Assembly: GCF_008017445.1 (NCBI RefSeq)
Contig: NZ_VRSW01000001.1
Location: forward strand, 1,302,001 to 1,366,000
Direction: 5' to 3'
Length of the DNA stretch: 64,000 nucleotides
Source of the DNA: Microbacterium mitrae
Lineage (GTDB): Bacteria > Actinomycetota > Actinomycetes > Actinomycetales > Microbacteriaceae
Below are positions 36,944 to 46,208 of this stretch, in pieces; within the stretch, counting starts at the first letter, position 1; each line of letters starts with the position of its first letter. Both the position numbers and the translations under genes were made by a program. Under the pieces are notes generated by a model. That model did no database searches. It had not been told where the DNA came from and saw only the letters and a list, made by a program, of their open reading frames with translations.

Positions 36944-37005
36944 TTGTATACACAAAACCCATCAAGGCAACCTTTGGAACCTCAACCGGGGCTTAGCGTA
37001 TACAA
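36944..37005 (-). promoter_or_regulatory. gntR-prp promoter with two TTGTATAC operators
   Basis: TTGTATACAC at 36944-36953 and, on the other strand, TTGTATACGC at 37005-36996 are similar operators 52 bases apart. On the minus strand a promoter TTGCCT, 16 bases, TACAAT overlaps the first operator, 20-odd bases before the gntR ribosome site. This is the expected layout for GntR/FCD autorepression with two sites. Confidence 0.55.
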
Positions 37006-37029
37006 AGGGCGTGCGACCGCCGGGTTCCG

Positions 37030-37986
37030 CTACGCGAGCGCGTCGACCTCGCGTTCGCCGAGCTTGACGATGATGACGCCGACGAGAATGAGTGCGCCGC
37101 CGATGATCTCCATGAATCCCGGCACCTGGCCGACGAGCAGCCAACCGTAAAGCACCGCTGCCACCACTTCGCTCAGCGCCACAAACGAGGCGAGTCGCGA
37201 GCCGAGCATGCGGGTCGACACAATTCCGAGCACGTAGGCGATTGCCGCGGAGACGAGCCCCAGTGCGAGCAGCGGAATCCAGAACGGCACGGAACCAAAT
37301 GCGTACGTGACCGGATCGGTGGACGCGTGAAGCGGCAGAATACCGAAAGCGCCAGCAATGCCGAGCACGGTGCCACCGACGAAAAGCCCGAACCCGGCGA
37401 GCGCAATGGGCGGCACACCAATGTCTTGTCGCGCCGACAGGATGAAGTACGCGGCGGCGCCAATCATGGCGCCGAACGCCCAGAGCACGCCGGCGGGATC
37501 GGCGCTCACGCCGCTGAACACGTTGAGCATGACGGCCAGGCCGAGCAGCGCGATCGCCGCCCCAATGAAGGTGGCGCCGGAGGGTCGCACGCGAGAGCGC
37601 ACCCACACCCAGATGACCACCGCGACGGGTGCGGTGTATTCAATGAGCAGTGCGATGCCGACGTCAATCGTGACGACGGCCTGAAAGTAAAACAGCTGGG
37701 TCGCGGCGACAGCCAGAGTGCCGTACAACAGCACGATTGGCCACGCTTTGCGCAGTACGCCCCACCGGCCACGCATCGCGATCAGCGTCGGAATGGCCAG
37801 CGCGATGGCGGCGATCCAAATGCGGGCGAGCACGACCGAACCGGGCGTCCATCCCGCGTCGATGAATCCCTTCGCGAGCGCACCCGAGGTTCCGAAGCTC
37901 AACGCCGTCGCGATCGCAAGAATGAGCCCCAGCCGCGTGTGATTCTTCTTCGGCGTTGGCGAGGGTAACAGAATGGGGCCAGTCAC
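37030..37986 (-). CDS. EamA/DMT-family transporter
   Basis: 318 residues with ten predicted membrane helices arranged as two EamA repeats; the first begins LGLILAIATALSFGTSGALA and the second VLWAFGAMIGAAAYFILSAR. Helix ten is IIGGALILVGVIIVKL with basic/acidic tail. Substrate unknown (family members export amino acids, nucleosides or drugs). It lies upstream of gntR on the same strand, separated by the operator region. Confidence 0.9.
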   Translation of the reverse strand: MTGPILLPSPTPKKNHTRLGLILAIATALSFGTSGALAKGFIDAGWTPGSVVLARIWIAAIALAIPTLIAMRGRWGVLRKAWPIVLLYGTLAVAATQLFYFQAVVTIDVGIALLIEYTAPVAVVIWVWVRSRVRPSGATFIGAAIALLGLAVMLNVFSGVSADPAGVLWAFGAMIGAAAYFILSARQDIGVPPIALAGFGLFVGGTVLGIAGAFGILPLHASTDPVTYAFGSVPFWIPLLALGLVSAAIAYVLGIVSTRMLGSRLASFVALSEVVAAVLYGWLLVGQVPGFMEIIGGALILVGVIIVKLGEREVDALA

Positions 37987-38032
37987 GTCCCGACGCTATC
38001 GCGAACCTCACCCGCTTCATCGACACCACGCA

Positions 38033-39622
38033 TCACAGCACCTCACGCACCGAGTCTCCTGGCACCCCTTCCCCGGGCACACCGCTCTGCTCGCCGGCCT
38101 GACTGCTCGGCTCGCCGTCGCCGCCGCCGCTTCGCTCGCCGTCATCCCCACTCGAGTCGTCATCGCCTGCTGACGGGTCGGGCGGCGGAGCATCGGCGTA
38201 CGCCTTAGACAATTGCCGGTAGGGCCGAGAGGCAAAGGCCAACAGCACGGCGATCAGCATGATGACGCTGGCGATGACGAACACCAGCGCCATGCCACGG
38301 GCCTCACCCTCACCGAGCAGCCAACCCCAGGTGTCACGCCCGGCGTCGCTATTCATGTACGGCACGATGATGAACTCGGCGATCGGGCCGATCAAGAACG
38401 CTGTGATGGGCGCGGCCGAGACTTCGACCGTCATTGCGAACCCGAACACCCTGCCCTGCTTTTCGTACGGAATGACCCGCTGCAAGATGGTTTGCTCGGC
38501 CGCCTCTGCCGCAGGCATCAGCGTCATGAAGATCAAGAGTCCGAGCACGTACAACCACGCCCACTCGCGCGCGGTAAACGTCATACCCAGCACCGCGACA
38601 CCAACGTTGACCAATAGCAGGGTGCGCAGCGGGTTCTTGCCCAGCCCAAACTTGGCGACGAGCCCACCACCGATGATGAACCCGATGCTCGTGACACCAA
38701 GCACGATGCCCCAGACCTCGACGGGGAAGAGAGTGAGGCCATACGGGTCCATCAGCGTCATGAAAACGCCGCCAACGAGGTTGTTGAAGGTCGTAAACAG
38801 CAGCAGCGCCAAGAGCCCAGGCACCGCCATGATCACCGGAATCGCGCCGCGGAAGTCTACCCGCCCACTCTCGCTCCGCACCTTGTGTGGTTCCGGAATC
38901 GAGATCAGCAGCAGATGCACCAGCGCCAGACCCGTAGCGACCACTGCGATCGTGATCGTGGGACCCATGCCCAACAGGCCCACCGAAAGCCCGGAGAACA
39001 CGCTTGTCACCAAGAAGCCAATGCCGCTGATGGTGCCGACCAGCCCGTTGGCCCGATCGCGCCGGTCAGACGGAACCAGGAGGGTGACGGTGGTGGACAA
39101 CGCAATATTGCGCATGTTCTCCACCACACTGCCGATCAGAATGATGATCACGAATATCCAGAACCAGCCGCCACGCCAGTCGAGCAACGTCGACTCTGGC
39201 AGCAGCGCGAACATCACGGCAGCGACTCCATAGGTTGCGAGCGTGGTCACGCTCGACAAAATCATGGCCGCCTTCTTGCGGAGGTGATCGACGATGGCAC
39301 CGAACACCATGCCAAACGCGGCGACGAGCAACATGTAGGCGCCGCCGATGATGCCAGAGGCGAGAAGCGACTTGGTTTCGAGATAAACCCAAAACGTGAG
39401 CGCAAACCACAGGTAGCTCGAGGTGACATTGGCGAGTGCGGTGTTGATGAGCACCGCGTAGAAACTGCGCATGCGCGCCCGCATCGCACTGGTGAGCGGC
39501 GCGAGCGGCGCGCTGGCACCCGTTGGGGATGCGGTGCCATCGGCGGGCACGAGCGCGCCGCTATCAGGCGCGAGCGCGGTGCTGTCGTCAGCCGCCGACG
39601 CGGTGACCTCGTGTTCTGTCAT
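38033..39622 (-). CDS. Major facilitator superfamily transporter
   Basis: 529 residues with about twelve membrane helices after a 45-residue Ala/Ser/Asp-rich N-terminus. MFS loop 2-3 motif region is VFGAIVDHLRKKAAMILSSV and the region after helix 5 is VTLLVPSDRRDRANGLVGTI, typical of MFS_1/MFS_3-type efflux or unknown-substrate carriers. The last 55 residues are Asp/Ser/Gly rich (GDDDSSGDDGERSGGGDGEP) and cytoplasmic. Substrate unknown. Confidence 0.9.
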   Translation of the reverse strand: MTEHEVTASAADDSTALAPDSGALVPADGTASPTGASAPLAPLTSAMRARMRSFYAVLINTALANVTSSYLWFALTFWVYLETKSLLASGIIGGAYMLLVAAFGMVFGAIVDHLRKKAAMILSSVTTLATYGVAAVMFALLPESTLLDWRGGWFWIFVIIILIGSVVENMRNIALSTTVTLLVPSDRRDRANGLVGTISGIGFLVTSVFSGLSVGLLGMGPTITIAVVATGLALVHLLLISIPEPHKVRSESGRVDFRGAIPVIMAVPGLLALLLFTTFNNLVGGVFMTLMDPYGLTLFPVEVWGIVLGVTSIGFIIGGGLVAKFGLGKNPLRTLLLVNVGVAVLGMTFTAREWAWLYVLGLLIFMTLMPAAEAAEQTILQRVIPYEKQGRVFGFAMTVEVSAAPITAFLIGPIAEFIIVPYMNSDAGRDTWGWLLGEGEARGMALVFVIASVIMLIAVLLAFASRPYRQLSKAYADAPPPDPSAGDDDSSGDDGERSGGGDGEPSSQAGEQSGVPGEGVPGDSVREVL

Positions 39623-39665
39623 CGTGACCCTCCACGACGCACAGTACTCGGGGCCTCCGACATCG

Positions 39666-39695
39666 AAAAGGGGGCCGCCGTAGCGACCCCCTTTT
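39666..39695. terminator. Hairpin terminator downstream of the DUF4407 gene
   Basis: AAAAGGGGG (39666-39674) and CCCCCTTTT (39687-39695) form a stem with a 12-base loop. In minus-strand orientation it ends in A/T-rich sequence, like an intrinsic terminator; it separates the DUF4407 gene from the MFS gene. Confidence 0.75.
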
Positions 39696-39748
39696 ACGCA
39701 TACCTACGTGCGCAAAGCCGACACCGCGGCGCGCACCTGGCGCGCACC

Positions 39749-41353
39749 TTATGTTGCCAGCGGCGCCATGGTTCCGGTGGCGATATCTGCGCGATCGCGG
39801 AACGCGTTGGCGCGCACCCGATCCTCTTCCACCTGGCGACGAGCCTTCGCGGTCTCTTCATACAGCGATGGCTGACCGTGGCTGGTGAGCACCTTCACAA
39901 GAACCGGCAACAGTTCGATCATGAAGAAGAGGGCAGCAATCATCCAGTGCGCAAAGCCTAGGGTCGGCTCTTTCTCGGAGAGGCTGTTGAGCGCGGTGAT
40001 CTGGCTCAACAGCCCGCTCGCACCCGCGTTGCCAGAAGCCACCGCGTTCGTCCGCTCGTTGTAGGCCGCAAGCGCGGCATCGTACGTCGCCTGGGCCGTC
40101 GGCAGCTGTTCCTTCGCGGCCTCACGGTTGCGCTCTTCGTTCACGCTGGTGGCGCCAGCGCTGGACTCCTGCGCCGTCGTCAGTTCTTCGTTCGCAACGC
40201 GAAGGTCAGCAGCCAGCGCGTCGTACGTGGCCTGAGCCTCATCGAGCTGCGACTTCGCGGCGTCAGAGCTCGCGCCCTCGCCAGAAACTCCGGTGCAGCC
40301 TTCGACTTCGCCTGCGCCAACGCCGGTCAGCTCACACTGATAGATCGCCCGCGCCTGATCAATAACGCCCTGCTGCGTCGTCATTTGCGTCGTGATGCCG
40401 TCGATTTTCGCCTGCGCGGCGGTGAGCGTCGCAGAATCTGTCGTGGTTCCGGCGACCAAACCGGTCGCTGCCTGGTTTTCGAGTTCGCTCAGGCGGAGGG
40501 TGGCAGCGTCAAGCGCCTGCTTCTCGGGGCCCGTCGCGACAGCCTCCTGGTCGCCCTGCGCCTGCACAATGTTGGTGGCGTTGACCTCGCGCTCAATGTC
40601 GTTCGCGAAGATCTGTAGCACGAGCGGCTCGGCCACCACGACACCAATGATGGCCGCCATGATGACACGCGGCAGCGCGAGCGCAATGAGCTTGCCGATC
40701 TTGGTCGACGACTTCATGGTCGACGTCAAGAACCGGTCAAGGTTAAAGATGATCAGCGTCCACACGATCGCAAGCGGAATCGCCAACCAGACCGCAGCCT
40801 TCACGCCGGTCGTCAGCGCAAACAGCATCGAGACGCCCGAGAGCACCGCCGTGCCGAGAATGACGAAGAACATCTGCACAAAGCGGCTGGTCTCGGTCGG
40901 AACCTGATCGAGCACATAGCCGTCAGCACCGCCGAGAATCGCCATGCGGCGCATCGGCCGGCGCACCTTGCGCGGGCGCTCACTACGACGGGACGGAACC
41001 ACGGGTTCCGCCTCGAAAGCGGCGACTGGTTGCGGCTCCGGGAGTTCCGGCTCTGTGTCGTGGGCCTCTAGCTGCGACTCTGGGGTCTCGGGTTCACTCA
41101 CGTCTTCCGGATCACTCACGTCTTCCGGCTCGCTCACGCCTTCGGGCTCGCTCACGCCTTCGGAGTCGCGGATGCGACCGAATGGGTCGGTGGGGCCGTC
41201 AGCGTAGTAGGTGTCGACGCCGTCAGCTTCACGACGCTCGGCGTCGCGAATGTCTTGGATGTAGAGGGGTTCTTCGGGTTTCGGGTTGGTCACATCGAAC
41301 TCAATTTGGCCATCGGAACCAAATCGTCCGGGCCGGTGTTCGGAATAGGACAT
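39749..41353 (-). CDS. DUF4407 membrane protein
   Basis: 534 residues. Residues 1-140 are acidic and disordered and include a four-unit S-E-P-E-x-V type repeat. Four membrane helices follow the DUF4407 pattern: FVQMFFVILGTAVLSGVSML, VWLAIPLAIVWTLIIFNLDR, ALPRVIMAAIIGVVVAEPLV, then, after a long extracytoplasmic coiled-coil region (about 265-455, with a Cys pair CELTGVGAGEVEGC), AHWMIAALFFMIELLPVLVK. The motif NLDRFLTSTMK and the EPLVLQIF helix end are family landmarks. Function unknown. Confidence 0.88.
   Translation of the reverse strand: MSYSEHRPGRFGSDGQIEFDVTNPKPEEPLYIQDIRDAERREADGVDTYYADGPTDPFGRIRDSEGVSEPEGVSEPEDVSDPEDVSEPETPESQLEAHDTEPELPEPQPVAAFEAEPVVPSRRSERPRKVRRPMRRMAILGGADGYVLDQVPTETSRFVQMFFVILGTAVLSGVSMLFALTTGVKAAVWLAIPLAIVWTLIIFNLDRFLTSTMKSSTKIGKLIALALPRVIMAAIIGVVVAEPLVLQIFANDIEREVNATNIVQAQGDQEAVATGPEKQALDAATLRLSELENQAATGLVAGTTTDSATLTAAQAKIDGITTQMTTQQGVIDQARAIYQCELTGVGAGEVEGCTGVSGEGASSDAAKSQLDEAQATYDALAADLRVANEELTTAQESSAGATSVNEERNREAAKEQLPTAQATYDAALAAYNERTNAVASGNAGASGLLSQITALNSLSEKEPTLGFAHWMIAALFFMIELLPVLVKVLTSHGQPSLYEETAKARRQVEEDRVRANAFRDRADIATGTMAPLAT
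41094..41165 (-). repeat. 18-bp tandem repeat in the DUF4407 gene
   Basis: Four units of TCACTCACGTCTTCCGGA or variants (41094-41111, 41112-41129, 41130-41147, 41148-41165) encode the acidic E-G/D-V-S-E/D-P repeat near the N-terminus. The unit is a whole number of codons, so copy changes keep frame. Confidence 0.85.
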
Positions 41354-41550
41354 CCCTCCAGACTACGAAGACACGGCTGTGCGAGAGGTGCAAGCGGCCT
41401 GGGTGCTGACCGAGTCGCAGCCATGCAGACCCTATGCTTGACGCTCCCACGAAAGCCCGGATAGCGTCGAATTATCCACCAAAGAGACGATGTGGTTTAC
41501 CGCCTCGGCATGGCTCGACGCGTGCCTGGCACAGACTAGAGTCCTCCGCG

Positions 41551-41602
41551 TGGTTCCGCACGCTCCGCGCATTCCGCGCGTTCCGCACGTTCCGTGGTTC
41601 CG
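41551..41602. repeat. 9-bp-period TTCCG array downstream of rlmN
   Basis: TTCCG or CTCCG recurs at 41554, 41563, 41572, 41581, 41590 and 41598, a nine-base period, in the 250-base gap between the DUF4407 gene and the end of rlmN. The first and last units are the full GGTTCCG seen throughout the window. Nothing else is evident in 41354-41606. Confidence 0.7.
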
Positions 41603-41606
41603 GTGC

Positions 41607-42830
41607 CTAAAGCGCGTCGGCGGCGACCTTGTCTTCTTCGGTCGCGACCAGCTGGCCGCATGCTCCGTCGATTTCTTTGCCGCGAGTGTCACGAATGGTC
41701 GTGGGAATGCCGGCGTCGTTGAGGCGGCGAACAAACTCGTTCTGCACGTCTTTTTCGCTTGAGGTCCAGACGGAACCAGGCGTCGGGTTGAGCGGAATCG
41801 GGTTGACGTGCACCCAGCCGCGGCCGCGCTCGTTGAGCTTCTGCGCCAGCAGGTCGGCGCGCCATGCGTGGTCGTTCATGTCTTTGATGAGCGCGTACTC
41901 GATCGACACACGGCGACCGGTTGCATCGAAGTAGGCGCGGGCGGCATCGAGCGCCTCGTCGACCTTCCAGCGGGAGTTGACCGGAATCAACTCATCGCGC
42001 AGCACGTCATCTGGCGCGTGCAGTGACAGCGCGAACGTGACGGGGATGTCTTCTTCTGCAAGCTTCTTGATCGCCGGAACCAGGCCGACGGTGGAGACCG
42101 TGATGCCGCGGGCGCTCATGCCGAGACCTTCTGGCTGCTTGCCAACGAAGGTGCGAACAGCCTGCATCACGCGGTTGTAGTTGGCGAGGGGTTCACCCAT
42201 GCCCATGAAAACGATGTTGGAGACGCGCTCTTCTGAGTGATCGTCGCGGCGCTTGCCGCCGAGCTCACCGTTGGCGATGGCGCGGTTGGCACGCACCACC
42301 TGGTCGATGATTTCAGCCGCCGACATGTTGCGGGTGAGCCCCGCCTGGCCGGTGGCGCAGAACGGGCAGTTCATGCCGCAGCCGGCCTGCGATGAGATGC
42401 ACAGGGTGATGCGACCGACGTAGCGCATCAGCACCGACTCGACGAGAGCGCCGTCATGCAGGCGCCACAAAAACTTGATCGTGTCGCCATTGTCCGTTTC
42501 AAGACGCCGCACTTCGGTGAGCAGCGGCGGCATGAGGCCGGCGACGAGCTCTTCGCGGTTTTCGGCCGGAAGGTCGGTCATATGCGCCGGATCCGAGGTG
42601 TAGTGCGTGAAGTAGTGGGTGTTGAGCTGCTTGGCGCGGAACCCCGGAAGCCCCAGCTCTTTGACTCGCTCGATCCGTTGTTCCGGAGTCAAATCTGCCC
42701 AGTGAACGGGCGGCTTGCCTCGCTTAGGGCTCGCGAATTGGAGCATCGGACGCCCTTCGGCGTCTTTCTTCTGCGACCATCCCTCGGTGCGGGGGCGGAC
42801 CTGGCGCACGGGCGTCATCTCAGAGTTCAT
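41607..42830 (-). CDS. rlmN: 23S rRNA (adenine2503-C2)-methyltransferase / tRNA A37 methyltransferase
   Basis: A 407-residue radical-SAM methylase. The 4Fe-4S motif CxxxCxxC is in [20 protein letters not shown] (Cys about 151, 155, 158); [40 protein letters not shown] and [20 protein letters not shown] are RlmN signatures; the methyl-carrying cysteine is in EIDGACGQL near the end. I use the ATG at 42830 (MNSEMTPV); an ATG at 42818 is equally possible. It methylates A2503 of 23S rRNA. Confidence 0.96.
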   Translation of the reverse strand: MNSEMTPVRQVRPRTEGWSQKKDAEGRPMLQFASPKRGKPPVHWADLTPEQRIERVKELGLPGFRAKQLNTHYFTHYTSDPAHMTDLPAENREELVAGLMPPLLTEVRRLETDNGDTIKFLWRLHDGALVESVLMRYVGRITLCISSQAGCGMNCPFCATGQAGLTRNMSAAEIIDQVVRANRAIANGELGGKRRDDHSEERVSNIVFMGMGEPLANYNRVMQAVRTFVGKQPEGLGMSARGITVSTVGLVPAIKKLAEEDIPVTFALSLHAPDDVLRDELIPVNSRWKVDEALDAARAYFDATGRRVSIEYALIKDMNDHAWRADLLAQKLNERGRGWVHVNPIPLNPTPGSVWTSSEKDVQNEFVRRLNDAGIPTTIRDTRGKEIDGACGQLVATEEDKVAADAL

Positions 42831-42877
42831 GGTTCCAGCGTACGGGTTGAGTGATGTATAGACGATGGGAGCGCGAA

Positions 42878-42905
42878 GGGGTGGGCGGATCGCTCCGCCC
42901 ACCCC
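42878..42905. terminator. Hairpin between rlmN start and lipoprotein end
   Basis: GGGGTGGGCGGA (42878-42889) and TCCGCCCACCCC (42894-42905) form a perfect 12-bp stem with a four-base loop, just downstream of the minus-strand lipoprotein gene. Confidence 0.8.
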
Positions 42906-42921
42906 GTCTGCGTGAGTGTGA

Positions 42922-43455
42922 CTACTTGATGATTGCCGAGCAGCCGAGCTCAGCACCTTCAGCGTCGTTGAGGCAGATCACGAGGTCTTCAGCGACAGCC
43001 TTGTCTTCGGGAACCTGGAAGGCCCACTGGAAGGAGTACGACTGGTTGGCGGTTGCCAGCGGAATTTCGTTCTCGCGCGGCGACACGGCCTCGTAGGCGA
43101 CGGTCTCGTCAGAGGTCGAGCGCAGCACCGGCGCGACGTCGGTATCGACGAGGTCGGTCGAGGTCGACTTGGTGGCGGTGGTGGTGCTTACCCACACGTT
43201 GCCGGCCTCCGGCTCGCCCAGCGTGCCGATCACGGTCTCGTCAGCGACGACCGCAGACCATACCTGCATCGAGAGGTCGTCGGTTCCGAACGACTCGGTG
43301 AATGCTACGGGTGCGTCGAAGGACGAGGTGGCGATGGCCACGGTCTCCTTCGGAGCAGAGGTTTCCTTGGCATCGGTTGCCGCAGTGGTGGCGCAGCCGG
43401 TGAGGAGTGCCGCGGTGGCGGCGAGGGTCAGAATGCCAGAAACACGACGCTTCAT
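42922..43455 (-). CDS. Lipoprotein of unknown function
   Basis: 177 residues from the ATG at 43455. The signal is [20 protein letters not shown] with lipobox LLTG-C (Cys 21). After a 25-residue Thr/Ala-rich tether comes a beta-rich domain with [20 protein letters not shown]; two cysteines (ICLND, LGCSA) near the end may form a disulphide. It probably faces the outside. No family recognised. It has its own terminator downstream. Confidence 0.8.
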   Translation of the reverse strand: MKRRVSGILTLAATAALLTGCATTAATDAKETSAPKETVAIATSSFDAPVAFTESFGTDDLSMQVWSAVVADETVIGTLGEPEAGNVWVSTTTATKSTSTDLVDTDVAPVLRSTSDETVAYEAVSPRENEIPLATANQSYSFQWAFQVPEDKAVAEDLVICLNDAEGAELGCSAIIK

Positions 43456-43680
43456 GAAATTCCCTTCGGTTTCGTATGTTTTCAACCTTTAACAGTACTC
43501 GCGCACGGTTGTGCGAACCCTGAGTTTCACGGGTCTGCGTGGACCGTTACCGAAGGGAGATTCCTTGCTTCGGATTCGAAGGAAGAATCGGTGGAAAACG
43601 CGCGTGTTTGGGTAGGGGAATAGCATCGGCGGAACCACCGATGGGCTGGGCGGTGGGGTACCCGCAGGCTCCGTCGTCGG

Positions 43681-44499
43681 CTAGCGGCGCCACCAGGTGT
43701 CGTCGGGCGTCACCGGCAGGTGACGCTTGTGTTGCGAGCCGAGGTATTTAGCTTCGATCCGCTGCGCTGCCTGCGGCGCAATGGTTCCGCCTTCGAGGTA
43801 CGTGTCGATGTCGACGTATGTGATGCCGAGCTCGTCTTCGTCGGGGCGGCCGGGGGTGCCGTCGAGCAAGTCCGCAGTGGGCTCCTTGTAGGCCAGGCGG
43901 TCGGGTGCGTTGAGCTCGAGGAGAAGGGAACGACCCTGACGCTTGTTGAGCCCGGCGAGCGGCAAGATGTCGGCGGCACCGTCACCAAATTTTGTGTAGA
44001 AGCCGGTGACAGCCTCGGCGGCGTGGTCAGTTCCGATGACGACGAGGCCATGCTGACCGGCGATCGCAAACTGCACGACCATGCGAGCACGCGCCTTGAT
44101 GTTGCCCCGCTGGAAGTCGCTGATCTCATCGCCAGATTCTTCGATGCCGGCCTCGATGCCCTGAACTCCGGCCGCGATGTTCACCGTCAGCTCACGGTCG
44201 GCGCGGATGAAGTCGAGCGCCGCCTGCGCGTCAGCCTCGTCCTTCTGCACGTTGTAGGGCAGGCGAACCGCGATGAACTGCGCTTCGCCCCCTTCGGCGC
44301 GACGCCGTTCGACGGCCAACTGGGCGAGCCGGCCAGCCAACGTGGAGTCTTGACCGCCCGAAATTCCCAGCACGAACCCCTTCGCGCCGGATACCCGCAA
44401 ATACTCCGCGAGAAACTCGGTGCGGCGTTCAATCTCCGAAACCGGGTCGATCGTCGGCTGCACTCCAAGGGCATCGATGATTTCCTGCTGAAGGGTCAC
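43681..44499 (-). CDS. nadE: NH3-dependent NAD+ synthetase
   Basis: A 272-residue NadE. The PP-loop is [15 protein letters not shown] (SGGQDS about 47-52); [40 protein letters not shown] and [20 protein letters not shown] are family landmarks. No glutaminase domain, so ammonia is the nitrogen donor. It makes NAD+ from deamido-NAD+. The final TPDDTWWRR is the usual C-terminus. Confidence 0.96.
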   Translation of the reverse strand: MTLQQEIIDALGVQPTIDPVSEIERRTEFLAEYLRVSGAKGFVLGISGGQDSTLAGRLAQLAVERRRAEGGEAQFIAVRLPYNVQKDEADAQAALDFIRADRELTVNIAAGVQGIEAGIEESGDEISDFQRGNIKARARMVVQFAIAGQHGLVVIGTDHAAEAVTGFYTKFGDGAADILPLAGLNKRQGRSLLLELNAPDRLAYKEPTADLLDGTPGRPDEDELGITYVDIDTYLEGGTIAPQAAQRIEAKYLGSQHKRHLPVTPDDTWWRR

Positions 44500-44650
44500 G
44501 TCACTCTCCTTGTTTCATACTGATCTCGCCCTCCCAGTATGCCCCGCAGTCACGCCGCCCCACCGCGTATTTTGGTGCGCCGCCTCACCCACAGCCGTCA
44601 GCCGGCAGCCGTCAGCGTGCGGGTGGAACCTTCGCCACGGTTCCCGGGGG

Positions 44651-44723
44651 CGAGATCGTCACGGCTCACGGGGGCGAAGCCATCACGGCTCGCCGGGGTC
44701 GAGACCGTCATCGCTTCCGGGGT
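44651..44723. repeat. 24/25-bp degenerate tandem repeat at the end of the HNH gene
   Basis: Three degenerate units (44651-44674, 44675-44699, 44700-44723) with CGAG/CGAA-N-CCATCACGGCT-type sequence span the stop of the HNH-protein gene and continue into the gap before nadE. Inside the gene they give GLDPGSDDGLDPGEP. Confidence 0.6.
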
Positions 44724-45966
44724 CAAGGCCGGAGGGAACGAACCGCAGCGTTGGCGTCGGAGTGTCGACGTAGCTGCGCCCGGTAGGGCTGGTCCATTGC
44801 AGCACACCGTTGCCGAGATGCGTGATCACCCACGCTGCGACATGCTTCATGACGTGATGCCTACGACAGAGTAACGCCAGGTTGTCGAGGTGAGTCTGAC
44901 CACCGTCTGCGGCGGCATGACTATGGTCAGCGTCGCACCGGTGGGCTGGCTGGCGGCACCCGGGAAATCGACAATGCTCGTCACGCACTCGCAGCGCGCG
45001 GCGCAGGTCTTTGCCGGGCCGATACCGGTCAACCGCGAGCGCCGCGCCAGTGACAGGATGCGTCATGACGCGATCCCACCCGGATGCCGCCCCGAGCAGC
45101 CGCCGCGCGGTTCCGGCGTCGACGGGCCCTGATCCGACGAGTTCTGCTCCCCGCTCGGATACTCCCGCGGCCGTCAGCACCGGAACCATGACCTGAACAT
45201 GCGCATGAATGGCCGCGAGACCGTCGCCGGATGCAATCGGGCCCCCGCCGAGCACGAGGTCACCCAGCACGTCGGCGCGGATCTCATCGCGACAGCGCTC
45301 ATCGCCCACCTCGACCCCCTCCACCGCTTTAGCCATGGACGTGAGGCGGTCAAACATGCCGTGTGCGATGACGGCCGGCAGTACTGCGAGCAGTTCGGCC
45401 ATGCCGTCTGGAAGATCGTGCACTTCAACTCGCCGCTCGCGTCGTGCGCGCTGATGCCGCTCGTTCACTCCCGCGTCGTGAACTTGCGCCGCGACGGCGG
45501 GCAAGATTGCGGCGAGCCGGCCGGGAGGTGTTTCTACAGCGCGCTCAATCGCGATCGTTTCGTAGGCGTCGCGGGCCTCGCCTGGGGGCACGCCATCGCT
45601 CGCCCTCAGGATCACATTGACGTGCGACGGTGTGATGCGCCCGGCGCGCAGGGCCTCGAAAGTCTGTGGGAACCCGTGCGTTACGTCCCACGCCTGCGAC
45701 ATGCGGCGCTGCACAGTGCGATCGCTGACCCGCAAAGCCGCGCCAATCTCTGCACTGGCGGTGCGAAGTGCCATCTCGCGATCGGTGATTGGCGACGACA
45801 TAGACGCCGTCAACTGCTCCGCTTGTGCGAACACCGCAGCGTACAGCGACACCTCCATCGCCGCGAGGCCAGCCATAGCTGACTGAATCTCACGCAGCGC
45901 GTCGACCGCAAACAAGAACGCACCGACCGGATCAGCCGGCGAGTCATTGATGTTGTCGATGGTCAT
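44683..45966 (-). CDS. DUF222/13E12-repeat protein with HNH endonuclease domain
   Basis: 427 residues. The N-terminal DUF222 region is helical (LRVSDRTVQRRMSQAWDVTH, PQTFEALRAGRITPSHVNVI, ETPPGRLAAILPAVAAQVHD); the C-terminal HNH domain has ALRVRDEHCRFPGCRQPAHR, CDADHSHAAADGGQTHLDNL and ALLCRRHHVMKH, with the zinc cysteines and catalytic histidine. Actinobacterial genomes often carry several copies; role unclear. The start MTIDNIND at 45966 follows an unusually A/T-rich stretch (45970-46040) that contrasts with the rest of the window and probably holds its promoter. Confidence 0.9.
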   Translation of the reverse strand: MTIDNINDSPADPVGAFLFAVDALREIQSAMAGLAAMEVSLYAAVFAQAEQLTASMSSPITDREMALRTASAEIGAALRVSDRTVQRRMSQAWDVTHGFPQTFEALRAGRITPSHVNVILRASDGVPPGEARDAYETIAIERAVETPPGRLAAILPAVAAQVHDAGVNERHQRARRERRVEVHDLPDGMAELLAVLPAVIAHGMFDRLTSMAKAVEGVEVGDERCRDEIRADVLGDLVLGGGPIASGDGLAAIHAHVQVMVPVLTAAGVSERGAELVGSGPVDAGTARRLLGAASGWDRVMTHPVTGAALAVDRYRPGKDLRRALRVRDEHCRFPGCRQPAHRCDADHSHAAADGGQTHLDNLALLCRRHHVMKHVAAWVITHLGNGVLQWTSPTGRSYVDTPTPTLRFVPSGLDPGSDDGLDPGEP

Positions 45967-46102
45967 GGAACCATTCTTGCACAATTTTCGTAGATTTGTA
46001 CTAGATTAACGCTATTCTCATAGAACAAATTTTCGAGGCACCGAAAGCAAGGGAAAGGAATGATGCAGAGGCAAGAAGCGCGACGAGGAAGGCGCGCAAA
46101 AA

Positions 46103-46153
46103 GCGAAACGGCCAGCGGCTGACCCCTAGAGGGGTAGCCACTGACCGTTTCGC
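46103..46153. terminator. Long hairpin terminator
   Basis: GCGAAACGGCCAGCGGCT (from 46103) pairs with the region ending TTTCGC at 46153; about 21 of 24 positions pair, around a CCCCTAGAGGGG tip. It lies downstream of the minus-strand short-chain dehydrogenase gene ending at 46209. Confidence 0.8.
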
Positions 46154-46208
46154 GCCGCAACCGATGTACGGGAGTCGCCAACTCCCCGTGAGATCGCGTT
46201 CTACCCGA

